Source of the DNA: JAGLTQ01 sp964605385
GTDB lineage: Bacteria; Pseudomonadota; Gammaproteobacteria; UBA6429; Thiohalophilaceae
Length of the DNA: 46,799 bases
Direction of reading: 5' to 3'
NCBI GenBank assembly: GCA_964605385.1
Contig: CAZSCK010000012.1
Location: 1 to 46,799, forward strand
The notes beneath the pieces are model-generated. The model was given only the letters and a program-made list of their open reading frames with translations. It had not been told where the DNA came from and made no database searches. Below, piece by piece: positions 35,801-42,534 of this stretch (its first letter is position 1; each line of letters starts with the position of its first letter). The translations under genes and the position numbers were made by a program.

Positions 35801-36553
35801 TTTTCCATCTTCACCAACAAGATAATGTGTTAATGAACTTTTATTGTTCGAACCCCTTATTACAGCATTAAATATTTTATCTTCACGTAGCTGCACAGCA
35901 AACACACCAATTTTATCACCTGAATCATCTAATAAAGGGGCGGTAATAAAACCGGTAATAATATTATTTGAAGGCTCATAATGTTCAATATCCGAAAAAT
36001 GAATATGACCTGTTTCCATTGTTTCTTTAATACTTTTAGAAAATAAAGTATTTGCATATTTTCCTGTCAGCATGTTTGTGCCAAAGTCTGATTTACGTAC
36101 AACAGTAAAAAGTACATTTCCGTTCAAATCTAAAAGAAACAAATCATAAATATAATCATAGCCTCGACTTAAACTGATCAGGTTGTCTTGCAGACCATCT
36201 GTTCGCAAGGACCAATCGTAACTCTTCACATAATCCTTTAATGGTTTACCGCTTTTCTCAAACCCCTCAGTTAAACTTTTTAATAAGTTAATATTTTCAT
36301 TAGATTCAATTTGTAGACTGACATCCATCAATCTGTATTCAAACCAGGTTTTAATAAAGCTCACGCTAAGTGTTGATGAGTCTGTAAGGTTTTTAGAAAC
36401 TTTCTCCGTTAATACAATTTTTGTTTGTTGATAACCAAGATAAGAAAGCACAGCCAAAGGAAAAGTTGACAACAGCAAAAACCAAAAAATCAAACTTTTA
36501 TTTAATGAGCTATATTTTTTATATTGGAAATTAGATTGAGTATTAGAATTCAT
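32843..36553 (-). CDS. Hybrid sensor histidine kinase (Cache-HAMP-PAS-HisKA-HATPase-REC-REC-HPt)
   Basis: A 1236-residue membrane phosphorelay protein. Order: TM1 (about 22-42), large periplasmic dCache-like sensor (about 45-345), TM2 (about 350-372), HAMP, PAS with the YWLDTTIVPFMG block (about 445-555), HisKA with FLANMSHEIRTPMNG (histidine near 580), HATPase with NILSNAIKFT, DSGIGID and GGTGLGLAI, a first receiver (TDSHMPEMDG, Asp near 872), a second receiver (FMDCQMPEMDG, Asp near 1023) and an HPt domain (AAHSLKGAS, His near 1178). All phosphotransfer residues are present. I prefer ATG 36553, 7 bp after the preceding stop; a TTG at 36577 would add eight residues. No response regulator lies nearby. 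The upstream binding-protein gene is likely its sensory partner. Confidence 0.93.
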   Translation of the reverse strand: MNSNTQSNFQYKKYSSLNKSLIFWFLLLSTFPLAVLSYLGYQQTKIVLTEKVSKNLTDSSTLSVSFIKTWFEYRLMDVSLQIESNENINLLKSLTEGFEKSGKPLKDYVKSYDWSLRTDGLQDNLISLSRGYDYIYDLFLLDLNGNVLFTVVRKSDFGTNMLTGKYANTLFSKSIKETMETGHIHFSDIEHYEPSNNIITGFITAPLLDDSGDKIGVFAVQLREDKIFNAVIRGSNNKSSLTHYLVGEDGKLRSSIRHGDKNDILNKKINTEQFKLWQKEHSGKHAEEHLHELLDISMDELTFEYEGPGGKIVIGQHQALKLPGVSWVLISEIDKDEALSSINWFFRVMVSLFIFTIIIVTSLAVFQARRISKPISKLVYASLAATESNVSQHVDVEGNNEITQLAEAFNHMLDVRKRHEDELEQTTAQAEMAFSELSEQKFALDQHSIVAITDVEGTITTANKKFSEISGYKEEELLGKNHRILNSGVHNEEFFRVMYRTIGRGDVWHNEVCNKAKDGHLYWLDTTIVPFMGRDGKPKSYITLRTDITERKKAEFELVKAKETAEAATQQKSEFLANMSHEIRTPMNGVIGMTGLLLDTELEVRQRSYAESAMNSAEALLAIINDILDFSKIEAGKMELELLPFNLQTLMEDVSELMAMKCREKNVEMLLRFKPDTETKVIGDPGRIRQILLNILSNAIKFTDKGSVVLTVESSEVIDDNTVISISVADSGIGIDDDKLDKIFNKFDQEDGSTTRKYGGTGLGLAICRQLCHLMGGEIKVESHKGHGSVFSFTIKLAVTAEDTVSSLVMGDDIFLKGLKTLIVDDLDIAQTILSEQLSGLNLKIETASSGQIALEKLNSAIMNKKPFDIVITDSHMPEMDGEMLAAKIKENKLLQQGALLFVTPSPRKGDGTRLKKLGFDGYLTKPTRALEVPQIMTLIWNAKQERKDIPLVTRHMIQEVKTGNKQKVKLTNTHILLAEDNAVNQMVATEYLERYGCTVTPAGNGLEAITQLKNSNFDLIFMDCQMPEMDGYEATGVIREWEKLREIASTPIIAFTANAMQGDKEKCLAAGMDDYISKPVSEKSLEDILTKWLPEKIQMTAFTYDEDVPTEKNKSQKEDVITSDNKQLDLSVFNTLKEMFADKFSFAVDSHTTSAKNNIKRIENALEKGDASELEHAAHSLKGASGQFGAMKLSELAKQMEQFGKDGELEKAKEIIDELKISREEVEKLMLSEMA

Positions 36554-36560
36554 AAAATAT

Positions 36561-37670
36561 CTATTTTTTACTATCAAACCGATGATCAGAAAATGATTTT
36601 ATATTAATTGGTTTTTTTAAAATTCTTCCTTCAACCGCTAAATCCATGATCTGTTTTAACCCTGCTTCATCAATGTTCAAATTCTCATAATTGATAACCC
36701 TTAATTTTGGATCTAAACTAGCAATAATCGCAGCACGGGTATGCGCTTTAATATGTTTGCGAACAATCTTGACAATTTCCTCTAATTTAGCTCCTCCAGC
36801 TGAGCGTGCTTTTTCTATATCTTCTCCTGCTTTACGGATATAAAACATCACTTCATTAGTTGCTTTAAATTTATCTTTAATTGCTTTGTTTGTTGCTAAC
36901 GCAATACATTCAATATGGCCATTTTTCCATGGCATAACATCTTTTGAGTACCATGCCACTTTTCCAAATCCCCCGGTTTCAACGACATCTGCCCAGGGTA
37001 ATGATTGCTCAAATGCAGCCGGAATAACACGATTGCTTTTTGCTTTAATAAAAGCAGGCGCTTTTGCTGGTGCAACAGATATCGCAAATACTTCAGCATC
37101 ATAATTCGGCTGTAAACTTAAACGTATTCCATGCTCTTTGAGGTAACGATAAAGTACCACGCTATGCGTAGAAAGAAGATGGGGTATGCCAATTTCTGTT
37201 GCACGACCTGTTTCGTTATAGACTTCTTTTAACGCCGTAGCAACTTTGGCATCAGGTTTACGATCTATACGTCGAGCAGGTAGCTGTACCCGTTTATTCA
37301 ATAAATCATTAATGGCCAAGGCATTACCATCACGATGCATCAGTCCTATCCAGCTAAAATGTGGTTTTTCGTTATACATGTCCATTGCTAATGGACTCAT
37401 GACATAAGCCATATCCACTTCACCAGATTGAAAATAGGCACGAAGAAAATCCCAGTTTTTCATTTTTTGAATTTTAAAATCTGCATACTTCATTTTTTTA
37501 CGGTAGCGTTCATAAGCAACTAAAGCTGCATAATGATCTGCAAGAGGAATATAGAGTGCTTTGATTGTTTGTTTTGCTGGCTGAGAAAATGAAATATTGG
37601 TAAAGCTTGATAACAAAAAAAATAAACTGAACAGGATAAATAACGAATATTTCTTCACTGAGAACCGCAT
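36561..37670 (-). CDS. Periplasmic substrate-binding protein, NrtA/SsuA-like
   Basis: A 369-residue exported protein. The start at ATG 37670 has AAGGA 7 bp upstream and gives a signal peptide (MRFSVKKYSLFILFSLFFLL in part, cleaved near residue 28); the frame is open further upstream without a site. The body resembles ABC-type nitrate/sulfonate/bicarbonate binding proteins (NMT1/NrtA superfamily): QTIKALYIPLADHYAALVAYE, the SGEVDMAYVMSPLAMDMY block and TGGFGKVAWYSKDVMPW (quoted in part). No permease or ATPase genes are adjacent; the next gene, 7 bp on, is the hybrid histidine kinase. I infer that it presents a ligand to the kinase periplasmic domain. The ligand is unknown. Confidence 0.82.
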   Translation of the reverse strand: MRFSVKKYSLFILFSLFFLLSSFTNISFSQPAKQTIKALYIPLADHYAALVAYERYRKKMKYADFKIQKMKNWDFLRAYFQSGEVDMAYVMSPLAMDMYNEKPHFSWIGLMHRDGNALAINDLLNKRVQLPARRIDRKPDAKVATALKEVYNETGRATEIGIPHLLSTHSVVLYRYLKEHGIRLSLQPNYDAEVFAISVAPAKAPAFIKAKSNRVIPAAFEQSLPWADVVETGGFGKVAWYSKDVMPWKNGHIECIALATNKAIKDKFKATNEVMFYIRKAGEDIEKARSAGGAKLEEIVKIVRKHIKAHTRAAIIASLDPKLRVINYENLNIDEAGLKQIMDLAVEGRILKKPINIKSFSDHRFDSKK

Positions 37671-37871
37671 ATATTTTTCCTTCAATATAAGTGCAACCTG
37701 CAAAATAACCATACAAAACAAGCGATTATTAACGTATTCTAATGTCTACTTGCCTAAATATATCGGCAAAATATAGACTTTATTTAGGGATTATAGGAAC
37801 TAAAACTGATTATTTTGAGATCAATAATAAAACGTAATGTTTGTGAATTATTAACAAATAATCATTAAAAA

Positions 37872-37913
37872 TTGATCTGGGTCAACTACATAAGCAAGTT
37901 TCAAAGGTATATT
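37872..37913 (+). promoter_or_regulatory. FNR/ANR-type box and -10 element (class II spacing)
   Basis: TTGATCTGGGTCAA (37872-37885) matches the FNR/ANR/DNR consensus TTGAT-N4-(A/G)TCAA. A -10-like TATATT lies at 37908-37913; the expected start near 37920 puts the box centre (37878.5) at about -41.5, the classic position for FNR-type activation. The target is the gene starting at 37948; the divergent binding-protein gene could also respond. Confidence 0.7.
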
Positions 37914-37947
37914 AGTAGTTGCTAATAAATATAATTGGAGTGAATTA

Positions 37948-38186
37948 GTGAAAATTTTAAGTAAAAACAATGCCTTACAACGACGTCGCTTTCTCCGACT
38001 GAATATTTTAGGCGCATTGATTGTATTAATTGTGTCTGCTTTTATGATTATTACGGGTGAATATTCATCATTGCAGGAACGACAATCTGCAGATGCTATT
38101 TATAATATTCTGGCAATTGGAAGCATTATATATATGGCAGTCATTTGGATTTCTTGTGTTATGACAAAACCATTCTGGTTTCCAAA
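37948..38186 (+). CDS. Membrane protein, N-terminal part, cut by assembly gap
   Basis: Only the first 79 residues are seen before the run of N. The start is GTG with a good ribosome-binding site (GGAG, 7 bp upstream). The sequence begins MKILSKNNALQRRRFLRLNI, a positively charged stretch, then a helix (about 21-38, LGALIVLIVSAFMIITG) and a second one (about 54-72, LAIGSIIYMAVIWISCVM), with 16 residues between them. I do not recognise a family. An FNR-type box at the -41.5 position suggests induction under low oxygen. Sequence after the gap on this strand is not its continuation with any confidence: a minus-strand gene begins there. Confidence 0.65.
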
Positions 38187-38286
38187 NNNNNNNNNNNNNN
38201 NNNNNNNNNNNNNNNNNNNNNNNNNNNNNNNNNNNNNNNNNNNNNNNNNNNNNNNNNNNNNNNNNNNNNNNNNNNNNNNNNNNNNN
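38187..38286. other. Assembly gap (100 N)
   Basis: Exactly 100 undetermined bases, a conventional placeholder. It cuts the 3-prime ends of both a plus-strand membrane gene and a minus-strand DUF2970 gene, so the true distance is unknown. Confidence 0.99.
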
Positions 38287-38378
38287 TGGTTTTTACTTTT
38301 TTGTACACCTAAAAATGCCCACAAAACACTTCGTGTTACATCTAATAAAGAGGGTTCTTTTTTTTTATCAGCATTCAT
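38287..38378 (-). CDS. DUF2970 family protein, N-terminal part, cut by assembly gap
   Basis: The visible 30 residues are MNADKKKEPSLLDVTRSVLW followed by AFLGVQKSKN. The pattern PSLLDVxxSVLWAFLGVQ is the conserved core of DUF2970, a family of small (about 60-90 residue) proteins with one or two membrane helices and unknown function. The C-terminal part, where the main helix should be, is lost in the gap. It starts 19 bp after the stop of the MFS transporter gene on the same strand, so it may be co-transcribed with it. Confidence 0.7.
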
Positions 38379-38397
38379 TTTATCACCAGATCAATAT

Positions 38398-39693
38398 TTA
38401 TTTTTCTATAGCATAATCGGTTAACATTTCTTTTGCTTTATTTTCGTTAACGAAATATAACAGGATTCCACCTGCAATAAATAAAATGCTCACTGAAAGT
38501 ATCGATAAGCGTGGACTTTGTGTGGTTAAGCTAATAACTCCCATCATAATTGGCCCTAGTACTGCGGCAAACTTACCTAGCATATTATAAAAACCAAAAA
38601 ACTCCGCTGATTGATTTTTTGGAATAATGCTAGCATAAAAGGATCGACTTAAAGCTTGTACCCCACCCTGAACTAATCCAATGATAATCGCCAGAATATA
38701 AAATTCAGAAACTGAGGTTATTTGCGAAGCCCAAATCGTCATTAAAAAATAAATAAAAACAGCTAACAAAATACCTTGCTTTGTTCCAATAACATTTGCT
38801 AAGTAACCAAAACCAATTGCAGCAGGAAAGCCGACAAACTGAGTAATTAATAGAGCGCTAATTAAATCAGAAGAATTAAAACCGAGCGACATACCATAAT
38901 CAACTGCCATTCTTACTATAGTATCGACCCCATCAATATATAACCAGTAAGCTGCTAAAAACAAAAGCACCATGCGTAATTTTTTTATTTTATGAAAAGT
39001 TATTTTTAATTGTTTAAAGCCACCGACTGCGGCATCCCTTATTTTTATATTTTTTTTCTTTATTTCACCCTGTTTAAATTCAGAAACATTCAAAAACAAA
39101 GGTATAGAAAAAACAAACCACCAAATCGATACTGTTAAAAAAGAAAACCTCACTGCTTCCGCACTATTTTCAAAACCAAATATTTCAGGATGTAATGTCA
39201 TATAAACATCAAAAGCAAATAAAATACCGCCGCCTAAATAACCAAAGGCATAACCAAAACTTGATACTTTGTTATAGTCTTTTTCTTCAGCTACGTCGGT
39301 AAGTAAAGAATCATAAAATATAATGCTTCCCGAAAAACCAATAACAGATAAAGCAAACAAACCAAGCGCTAATAATGTTTCATGTTGAGCAACAAAATAA
39401 AGCCCTGCTGACATTAAAATGCCGAGTAAAGCAAAGATGAGTAACAAACGTTTTTTAAGATTGCCCGCATCTGCAATCGCACCTAACACAGGTGCGAGAA
39501 TAACAATAACAGTACTGGCAATCGCATTGGTTAGTCCCAGTTGAAAAGTACTGGTCGAAACATCTGTTGTATTACTCCAGTATTCTTTAAAAAACAAAGG
39601 AAAAAAACCTGCAAGAATAACTGTTGCGTAAGCAGAGTTAGCCCAATCATATAACGCCCATGAAAAAATAGATTTATTTATTTTATAACTCAT
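38398..39693 (-). CDS. MFS transporter, UMF1/Atg22-like
   Basis: A 431-residue membrane transporter with about 12 helices. The N-terminal signature SIFSWALYDWANSAYATVILAGFF (in part) is typical of the UMF1 family related to yeast Atg22. Other recognisable blocks are PVLGAIADAGNLKKR after helix 2, the A-motif region of MFS carriers, and SRSFYASIIPKNQSAEFFGFYNMLGKFAA (in part). Substrates of bacterial members are mostly unknown; amino acids are suggested by the yeast homolog. I chose ATG 39693, with GAG 5 bp upstream; a GTG at 39711 is the alternative. The partial DUF2970 gene starts just upstream on the same strand. Confidence 0.9.
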   Translation of the reverse strand: MSYKINKSIFSWALYDWANSAYATVILAGFFPLFFKEYWSNTTDVSTSTFQLGLTNAIASTVIVILAPVLGAIADAGNLKKRLLLIFALLGILMSAGLYFVAQHETLLALGLFALSVIGFSGSIIFYDSLLTDVAEEKDYNKVSSFGYAFGYLGGGILFAFDVYMTLHPEIFGFENSAEAVRFSFLTVSIWWFVFSIPLFLNVSEFKQGEIKKKNIKIRDAAVGGFKQLKITFHKIKKLRMVLLFLAAYWLYIDGVDTIVRMAVDYGMSLGFNSSDLISALLITQFVGFPAAIGFGYLANVIGTKQGILLAVFIYFLMTIWASQITSVSEFYILAIIIGLVQGGVQALSRSFYASIIPKNQSAEFFGFYNMLGKFAAVLGPIMMGVISLTTQSPRLSILSVSILFIAGGILLYFVNENKAKEMLTDYAIEK

Positions 39694-39794
39694 ATTTTCT
39701 CGTTTTGACACTGTCTACATGTGGATATTAATACTAGATTATTTGATATTGTTATTAAAAACACAAGGTGAGACTTAACCTGAAAAATATAAAC

Positions 39795-40382
39795 TTAGTG
39801 CCTAAAATGCTCTCGCCTTTGAGATCGGTGTGAATTAAATCGTTGTCTTATCTTCTCACGCGTCGAACGTCGTTCGCTGGGTGACATTGTTCTCCACTTT
39901 GCGCGACGTTGAACCATTTTTTGACGAAACTCTTGTCGTTGTTGGGCTGTCATACTTTTCCAACGTTGACGTAGTTTTTGACGACGTTCTGGCGGTAATT
40001 TTTTAAACCATTGTCGTTGCTGACGAATTTGTTGTCGTTCAGATTCAGGTAAAGCACGAAACTTCTGAAATCGTGAACGAATGCGTTTACGTTGTTCTGG
40101 ACTCATATTTTTCCAACGTTTTAAGCGCTTTTTGGTCGATTTTCTTTCATCAGGAGACATTGTTTGCCAACGTTTTACGCCTTTACGTAAACGGCTTTTT
40201 CTTTCTTGAGATATTTCACTCCAGTTATTTTCAAAACGTTTTAATAGTTTTTGTTCATTACTATTTAGTTGGTTCCAGCGAGTTATTTCTGCAGTAGTAT
40301 TTTTATCTTCAGCTTGACTAGCAAAGGAAAAAACCATACCTAGACTTAACAATAATATTTTAAACAAACCCTTGTTACTCAT
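39795..40382 (-). CDS. DUF3106 family exported protein
   Basis: A 195-residue protein with a signal peptide (MSNKGLFKILLLSLGMVFSF in part, cleaved after SQA near residue 24). The mature part is very basic and consists of repeated helices of about 20-24 residues around the pattern RW-x-x-MSP-x-x-R-x-x: RWQTMSPDERKS, RWKNMSPEQRKR, WFKKLPPERRQK, RWKSMTAQQRQE, KWRTMSPSERRS. This is the DUF3106 pattern, unknown in function and usually periplasmic. ATG 40382 overlaps the stop of the preceding gene by 8 bp. It is the last gene of the sigma factor operon, so it is probably part of that regulon. The charge suggests binding to an acidic partner. Confidence 0.88.
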   Translation of the reverse strand: MSNKGLFKILLLSLGMVFSFASQAEDKNTTAEITRWNQLNSNEQKLLKRFENNWSEISQERKSRLRKGVKRWQTMSPDERKSTKKRLKRWKNMSPEQRKRIRSRFQKFRALPESERQQIRQQRQWFKKLPPERRQKLRQRWKSMTAQQRQEFRQKMVQRRAKWRTMSPSERRSTREKIRQRFNSHRSQRREHFRH

Positions 40383-40605
40383 CAGACTCACTCATTTTAT
40401 CCTGTTGATTTATCACTGTCACTACTTCACTTTTATCTTCTATTTCAGAATCAATAAAAACTTCATCCTCTTTACCATACATAGCAAGAAACTCAAATAA
40501 TTCTAAATCATGCTCTAAAGAAAACTTATCTTGCTCTTGTTTTGCAAATAAAAAATTGGGCGTAAAACATAACAAGATAATTAAAAATCTAACTGGCATA
40601 TTCAT
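40375..40605 (-). CDS. Small exported acidic protein in the sigma factor operon
   Basis: A 76-residue protein (start ATG 40605, or two codons later) with a signal peptide, MNMPVRFLIILLCFTPNFLF, cleaved near FAK. The mature 55 residues are strongly acidic (LEHDLELFEFLAMYGKEDEV; IDSEIEDKSE). I do not recognise a family. It overlaps the DUF3619 gene upstream by 17 bp and the DUF3106 gene downstream by 8 bp, so translation is coupled along the operon. Its acidic character contrasts with the very basic DUF3106 product encoded next, and the two could pair in the periplasm; that is inference. Confidence 0.75.
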   Translation of the reverse strand: MNMPVRFLIILLCFTPNFLFAKQEQDKFSLEHDLELFEFLAMYGKEDEVFIDSEIEDKSEVVTVINQQDKMSESDE

Positions 40606-40939
40606 TCGTCTCGACAAGCCATTCAATGAAATCAAGATCTTCCATTAATTCCAAGTTATCATTTGATGTAAACATTTCTATTTCTGCTTCCAACGAAATT
40701 ACCGCATCTAATCCATTATTTTTATTGAAATTAAAAAACAAGCTAATAGAGACAACAGCAATCGCTAATGTTGCGGTGACTGCCTTAGGAAAAAACGCCC
40801 CTATTTTATAGGGTTTTGCTTTCTCTAAAGCTGCATAGCGTGCTTGTTGTAAACGTCGAGAGATATCGGGACTCAGTTCATCAACACTTTGATCTAAGTA
40901 TTTTTTTGACTTCACCTCAAATTCCATGTGTTCATTCAT
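40589..40939 (-). CDS. DUF3619-like membrane protein, putative anti-sigma factor
   Basis: A 116-residue protein starting MNEHMEFEVKSKKYLDQSVD, with a cytoplasmic N-terminal half (ISRRLQQARYAALEKAK, about 24-40), one membrane helix (about 50-68, AVTATLAIAVVSISLFF) and an acidic periplasmic tail. The layout and the DISRRLQQAR-x-AAL motif fit DUF3619, found next to RpoE-like sigma genes. A single-helix protein following an ECF-type sigma gene is usually its anti-sigma factor, but that role is inferred. ATG 40939 has GAGG 6 bp upstream and overlaps the sigma stop by 8 bp. Confidence 0.78.
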   Translation of the reverse strand: MNEHMEFEVKSKKYLDQSVDELSPDISRRLQQARYAALEKAKPYKIGAFFPKAVTATLAIAVVSISLFFNFNKNNGLDAVISLEAEIEMFTSNDNLELMEDLDFIEWLVETNEYAS

Positions 40940-41477
40940 ATTCCACCTCACCAACATATTTTTTTAATGCTTGTAACGCTCTTGAGTAATGTGTTTTAAC
41001 GCTACCCGTTGTAATACTCATTGCTGCTGCTGTTTCTTTAACATCTAAGCCTTGCCATGCACGTAACAAAAATGTTTGTTGTTGTCGCATTGGTAAGGTT
41101 TTTAATGCATTTTCTAATTGTTCTATATTCTTTTCACCACTTATTTTTCTTATTGGATCATGAATTTTTTCATCGGCGATCATTTGTATTGGATCGTCAT
41201 GTTCATCTTCATTATCAGAACTAAACCAACCTTGAAAAATATTGCGTACCTTTTGCCGACGGTAAAAATCTCGAATTTTATTTTGTAAAATTCGAAAAAA
41301 CAAAGGAGCCCATTCTTCTTGCTTTCGATTAGCATATTTACTTGCTAATACTAACATTGTGTCTTGTACTATATCTAAAGCATCATCAACATTAGAGGTT
41401 GCAATATACGCCATTCGATAAGCACGTTTTTCTACGCTTTTTAAAAACTGTTCTAGGTTATACGTATCTGTGCTCAT
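40932..41477 (-). CDS. RpoE-like ECF-family RNA polymerase sigma factor
   Basis: A 181-residue sigma-70-family protein of the ECF type. Region 2 (about 15-80) includes RMAYIATSNVDDALDIVQDTMLVL and the APLFFRILQNKIRDFYRRQK block (quoted in part). Region 4 (about 120-175) has LENALKTLPMRQQQTFLLRAWQG followed by the helix-turn-helix VKETAAAMSITTGSVKTHYSRAL (in part). A linker of about 30 acidic residues separates them. I chose ATG 41477; the frame stays open to 41594 but that part reads through strong palindromes and has no sigma homology. It is followed by overlapping DUF3619, acidic exported and DUF3106 genes, a cassette I associate with proteobacterial RpoE-like sigma factors. Confidence 0.9.
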   Translation of the reverse strand: MSTDTYNLEQFLKSVEKRAYRMAYIATSNVDDALDIVQDTMLVLASKYANRKQEEWAPLFFRILQNKIRDFYRRQKVRNIFQGWFSSDNEDEHDDPIQMIADEKIHDPIRKISGEKNIEQLENALKTLPMRQQQTFLLRAWQGLDVKETAAAMSITTGSVKTHYSRALQALKKYVGEVEYE

Positions 41478-41520
41478 TCGTACTTGCAACACCATTAATT
41501 GTTCTAATATTTCAATGCTT

Positions 41521-41571
41521 TTATTGTAAACACCCGAAAAAAATATATTTTCGTCGAGTGTTTCACAATAA
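41521..41571. promoter_or_regulatory. Long inverted repeat upstream of the sigma factor gene
   Basis: TTATTGTAAACACCCGA (41521-41537) and TCGAGTGTTTCACAATAA (41554-41571) pair over 17 positions with one G-U and one bulged base, around a 16-base AT-rich centre. It begins 44 bp upstream of the sigma ATG. No T run follows on either strand, so a leader hairpin or a binding site is more likely than a terminator. Confidence 0.65.
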
Positions 41572-41580
41572 CATAGTTGC

Positions 41581-41603
41581 TTATAAAACATCATGTTTTA
41601 TAA
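41581..41603. promoter_or_regulatory. 23-bp AT-rich palindrome
   Basis: TTATAAAACAT and ATGTTTTATAA (41581-41591, 41593-41603) are perfect 11-bp arms around a single C. It sits 10 bp beyond the long inverted repeat and close to the gap. A hairpin with a one-base loop is unlikely, so a dimeric protein binding site is the better guess. Confidence 0.5.
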
Positions 41604-41622
41604 AAAATCTATCGATGAGCTC

Positions 41623-41722
41623 NNNNNNNNNNNNNNNNNNNNNNNNNNNNNNNNNNNNNNNNNNNNNNNNNNNNNNNNNNNNNNNNNNNNNNNNNNNNNN
41701 NNNNNNNNNNNNNNNNNNNNNN
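41623..41722. other. Assembly gap (100 N) inside or after the repeat-protein gene
   Basis: A run of exactly 100 N. It follows about 500 bp of near-identical 33-base repeats, which probably broke the assembly, so the real missing length may differ greatly from 100. Confidence 0.98.
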
Positions 41723-42324
41723 CGATTACCTTTGCGATCTAAACGCGCAGCTAAAGTTGGACGTCCATTGACTAAAGCACGTTCTGCACGACGATCTAAA
41801 CGATTATTAATATTTTGACCACGACGATCTAAGCGCTGATTAATATTCTGTCCACGACGATCTAAACGGTGATTAATACGATCTCCTGCACGTTCACGCT
41901 GCTCGGCTGTAAAAGATGTATTTTGACGGTGTTCAAGACGATTTTCGATACGGTTACCTTTCATATCTAAACGATGTTCAATTCTATTGCCTTTGTTATC
42001 CAGCCGATTTTCTATACGGTTACCCTTCATATCTAAGCGATGCTCAATACGGTTTCCTTTATTATCAAGGCGATTGGCTAAACGTTCACTTCCATTTGCA
42101 GCAGCTCTTTCTGCCGCTTGATCAAGACGAGCATTTACATTAGCGCCTCGTTGATCTAAACGATCATTAATATTTTCTCCACGCTGATCTAAGCGTTGAT
42201 TAATATTTTCACCTCGTTGATCAAGACGAGAATTTATTTCATCACCCACGCCATCTGCCATAGCAGGCATTGCGCTGGCAAGTAAGATATTTAGTGCTGC
42301 GATGGTAAAAATTGATTGTTTCAT
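41723..42324 (-). CDS. Exported 11-residue-repeat protein, C terminus lost in gap
   Basis: The visible 200 residues start at ATG 42324 (AGGAG 7 bp upstream) with signal peptide MKQSIFTIAALNILLASAMP, cleaved after AMA. The mature protein is almost entirely tandem 11-residue units of the form I-N-x-R-L-D-x-R-G-x-N, in two sub-types: DQRGENINQRL near the start and DNKGNRIEHRL / DMKGNRIENRL in the middle, then DRRGQNINQRL. An alanine-rich unit (AAERAAANGSERLA) breaks the array and a similar one recurs later. Eleven-residue periodicity suggests a right-handed coiled coil. I do not know a function. It lies next to the sigma operon and may be one of its targets. After the gap the frame could end at 41581, but continuity is unproven. 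Confidence 0.75.
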
Positions 42325-42534
42325 GGTATTGCTCCTGTTTTGTGTTTTATTTATTGCGTTTAGTAATAACAACGCGACAAAACAGGATTGGTTGACAACT
42401 TTTTTAGAAATTGACTAAAAATTTAATTTTACTAATAAAATCAGTATGTTATAAACAATAAAACTATATTTTTAGCTAATAAGTATAATTATTATGCTTT
42501 TTTTAAAAATATCAAGATAAAACAATAGGTTATG

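Noticed and set aside
38287..38424. Apparent plus-strand continuation of the 37948 gene after the gap
   Set aside because: The frame across 100 N is arbitrary, and the minus strand here encodes a clear DUF2970 start.
41478..41594. Upstream extension of the sigma factor frame
   Set aside because: It reads through the long inverted repeat and lacks sigma homology; ATG 41477 precedes region 2 at the usual distance.
41723..42240. The 33-base tandem repeats as a CRISPR array
   Set aside because: Units are contiguous without unique spacers and keep an open coding frame; they are protein repeats.
42430..42534. AT-rich hairpin with T run downstream of the globin gene (around 42481-42505)
   Set aside because: The stem is almost all A-T and its T run is on the plus strand, where there is no gene to terminate.
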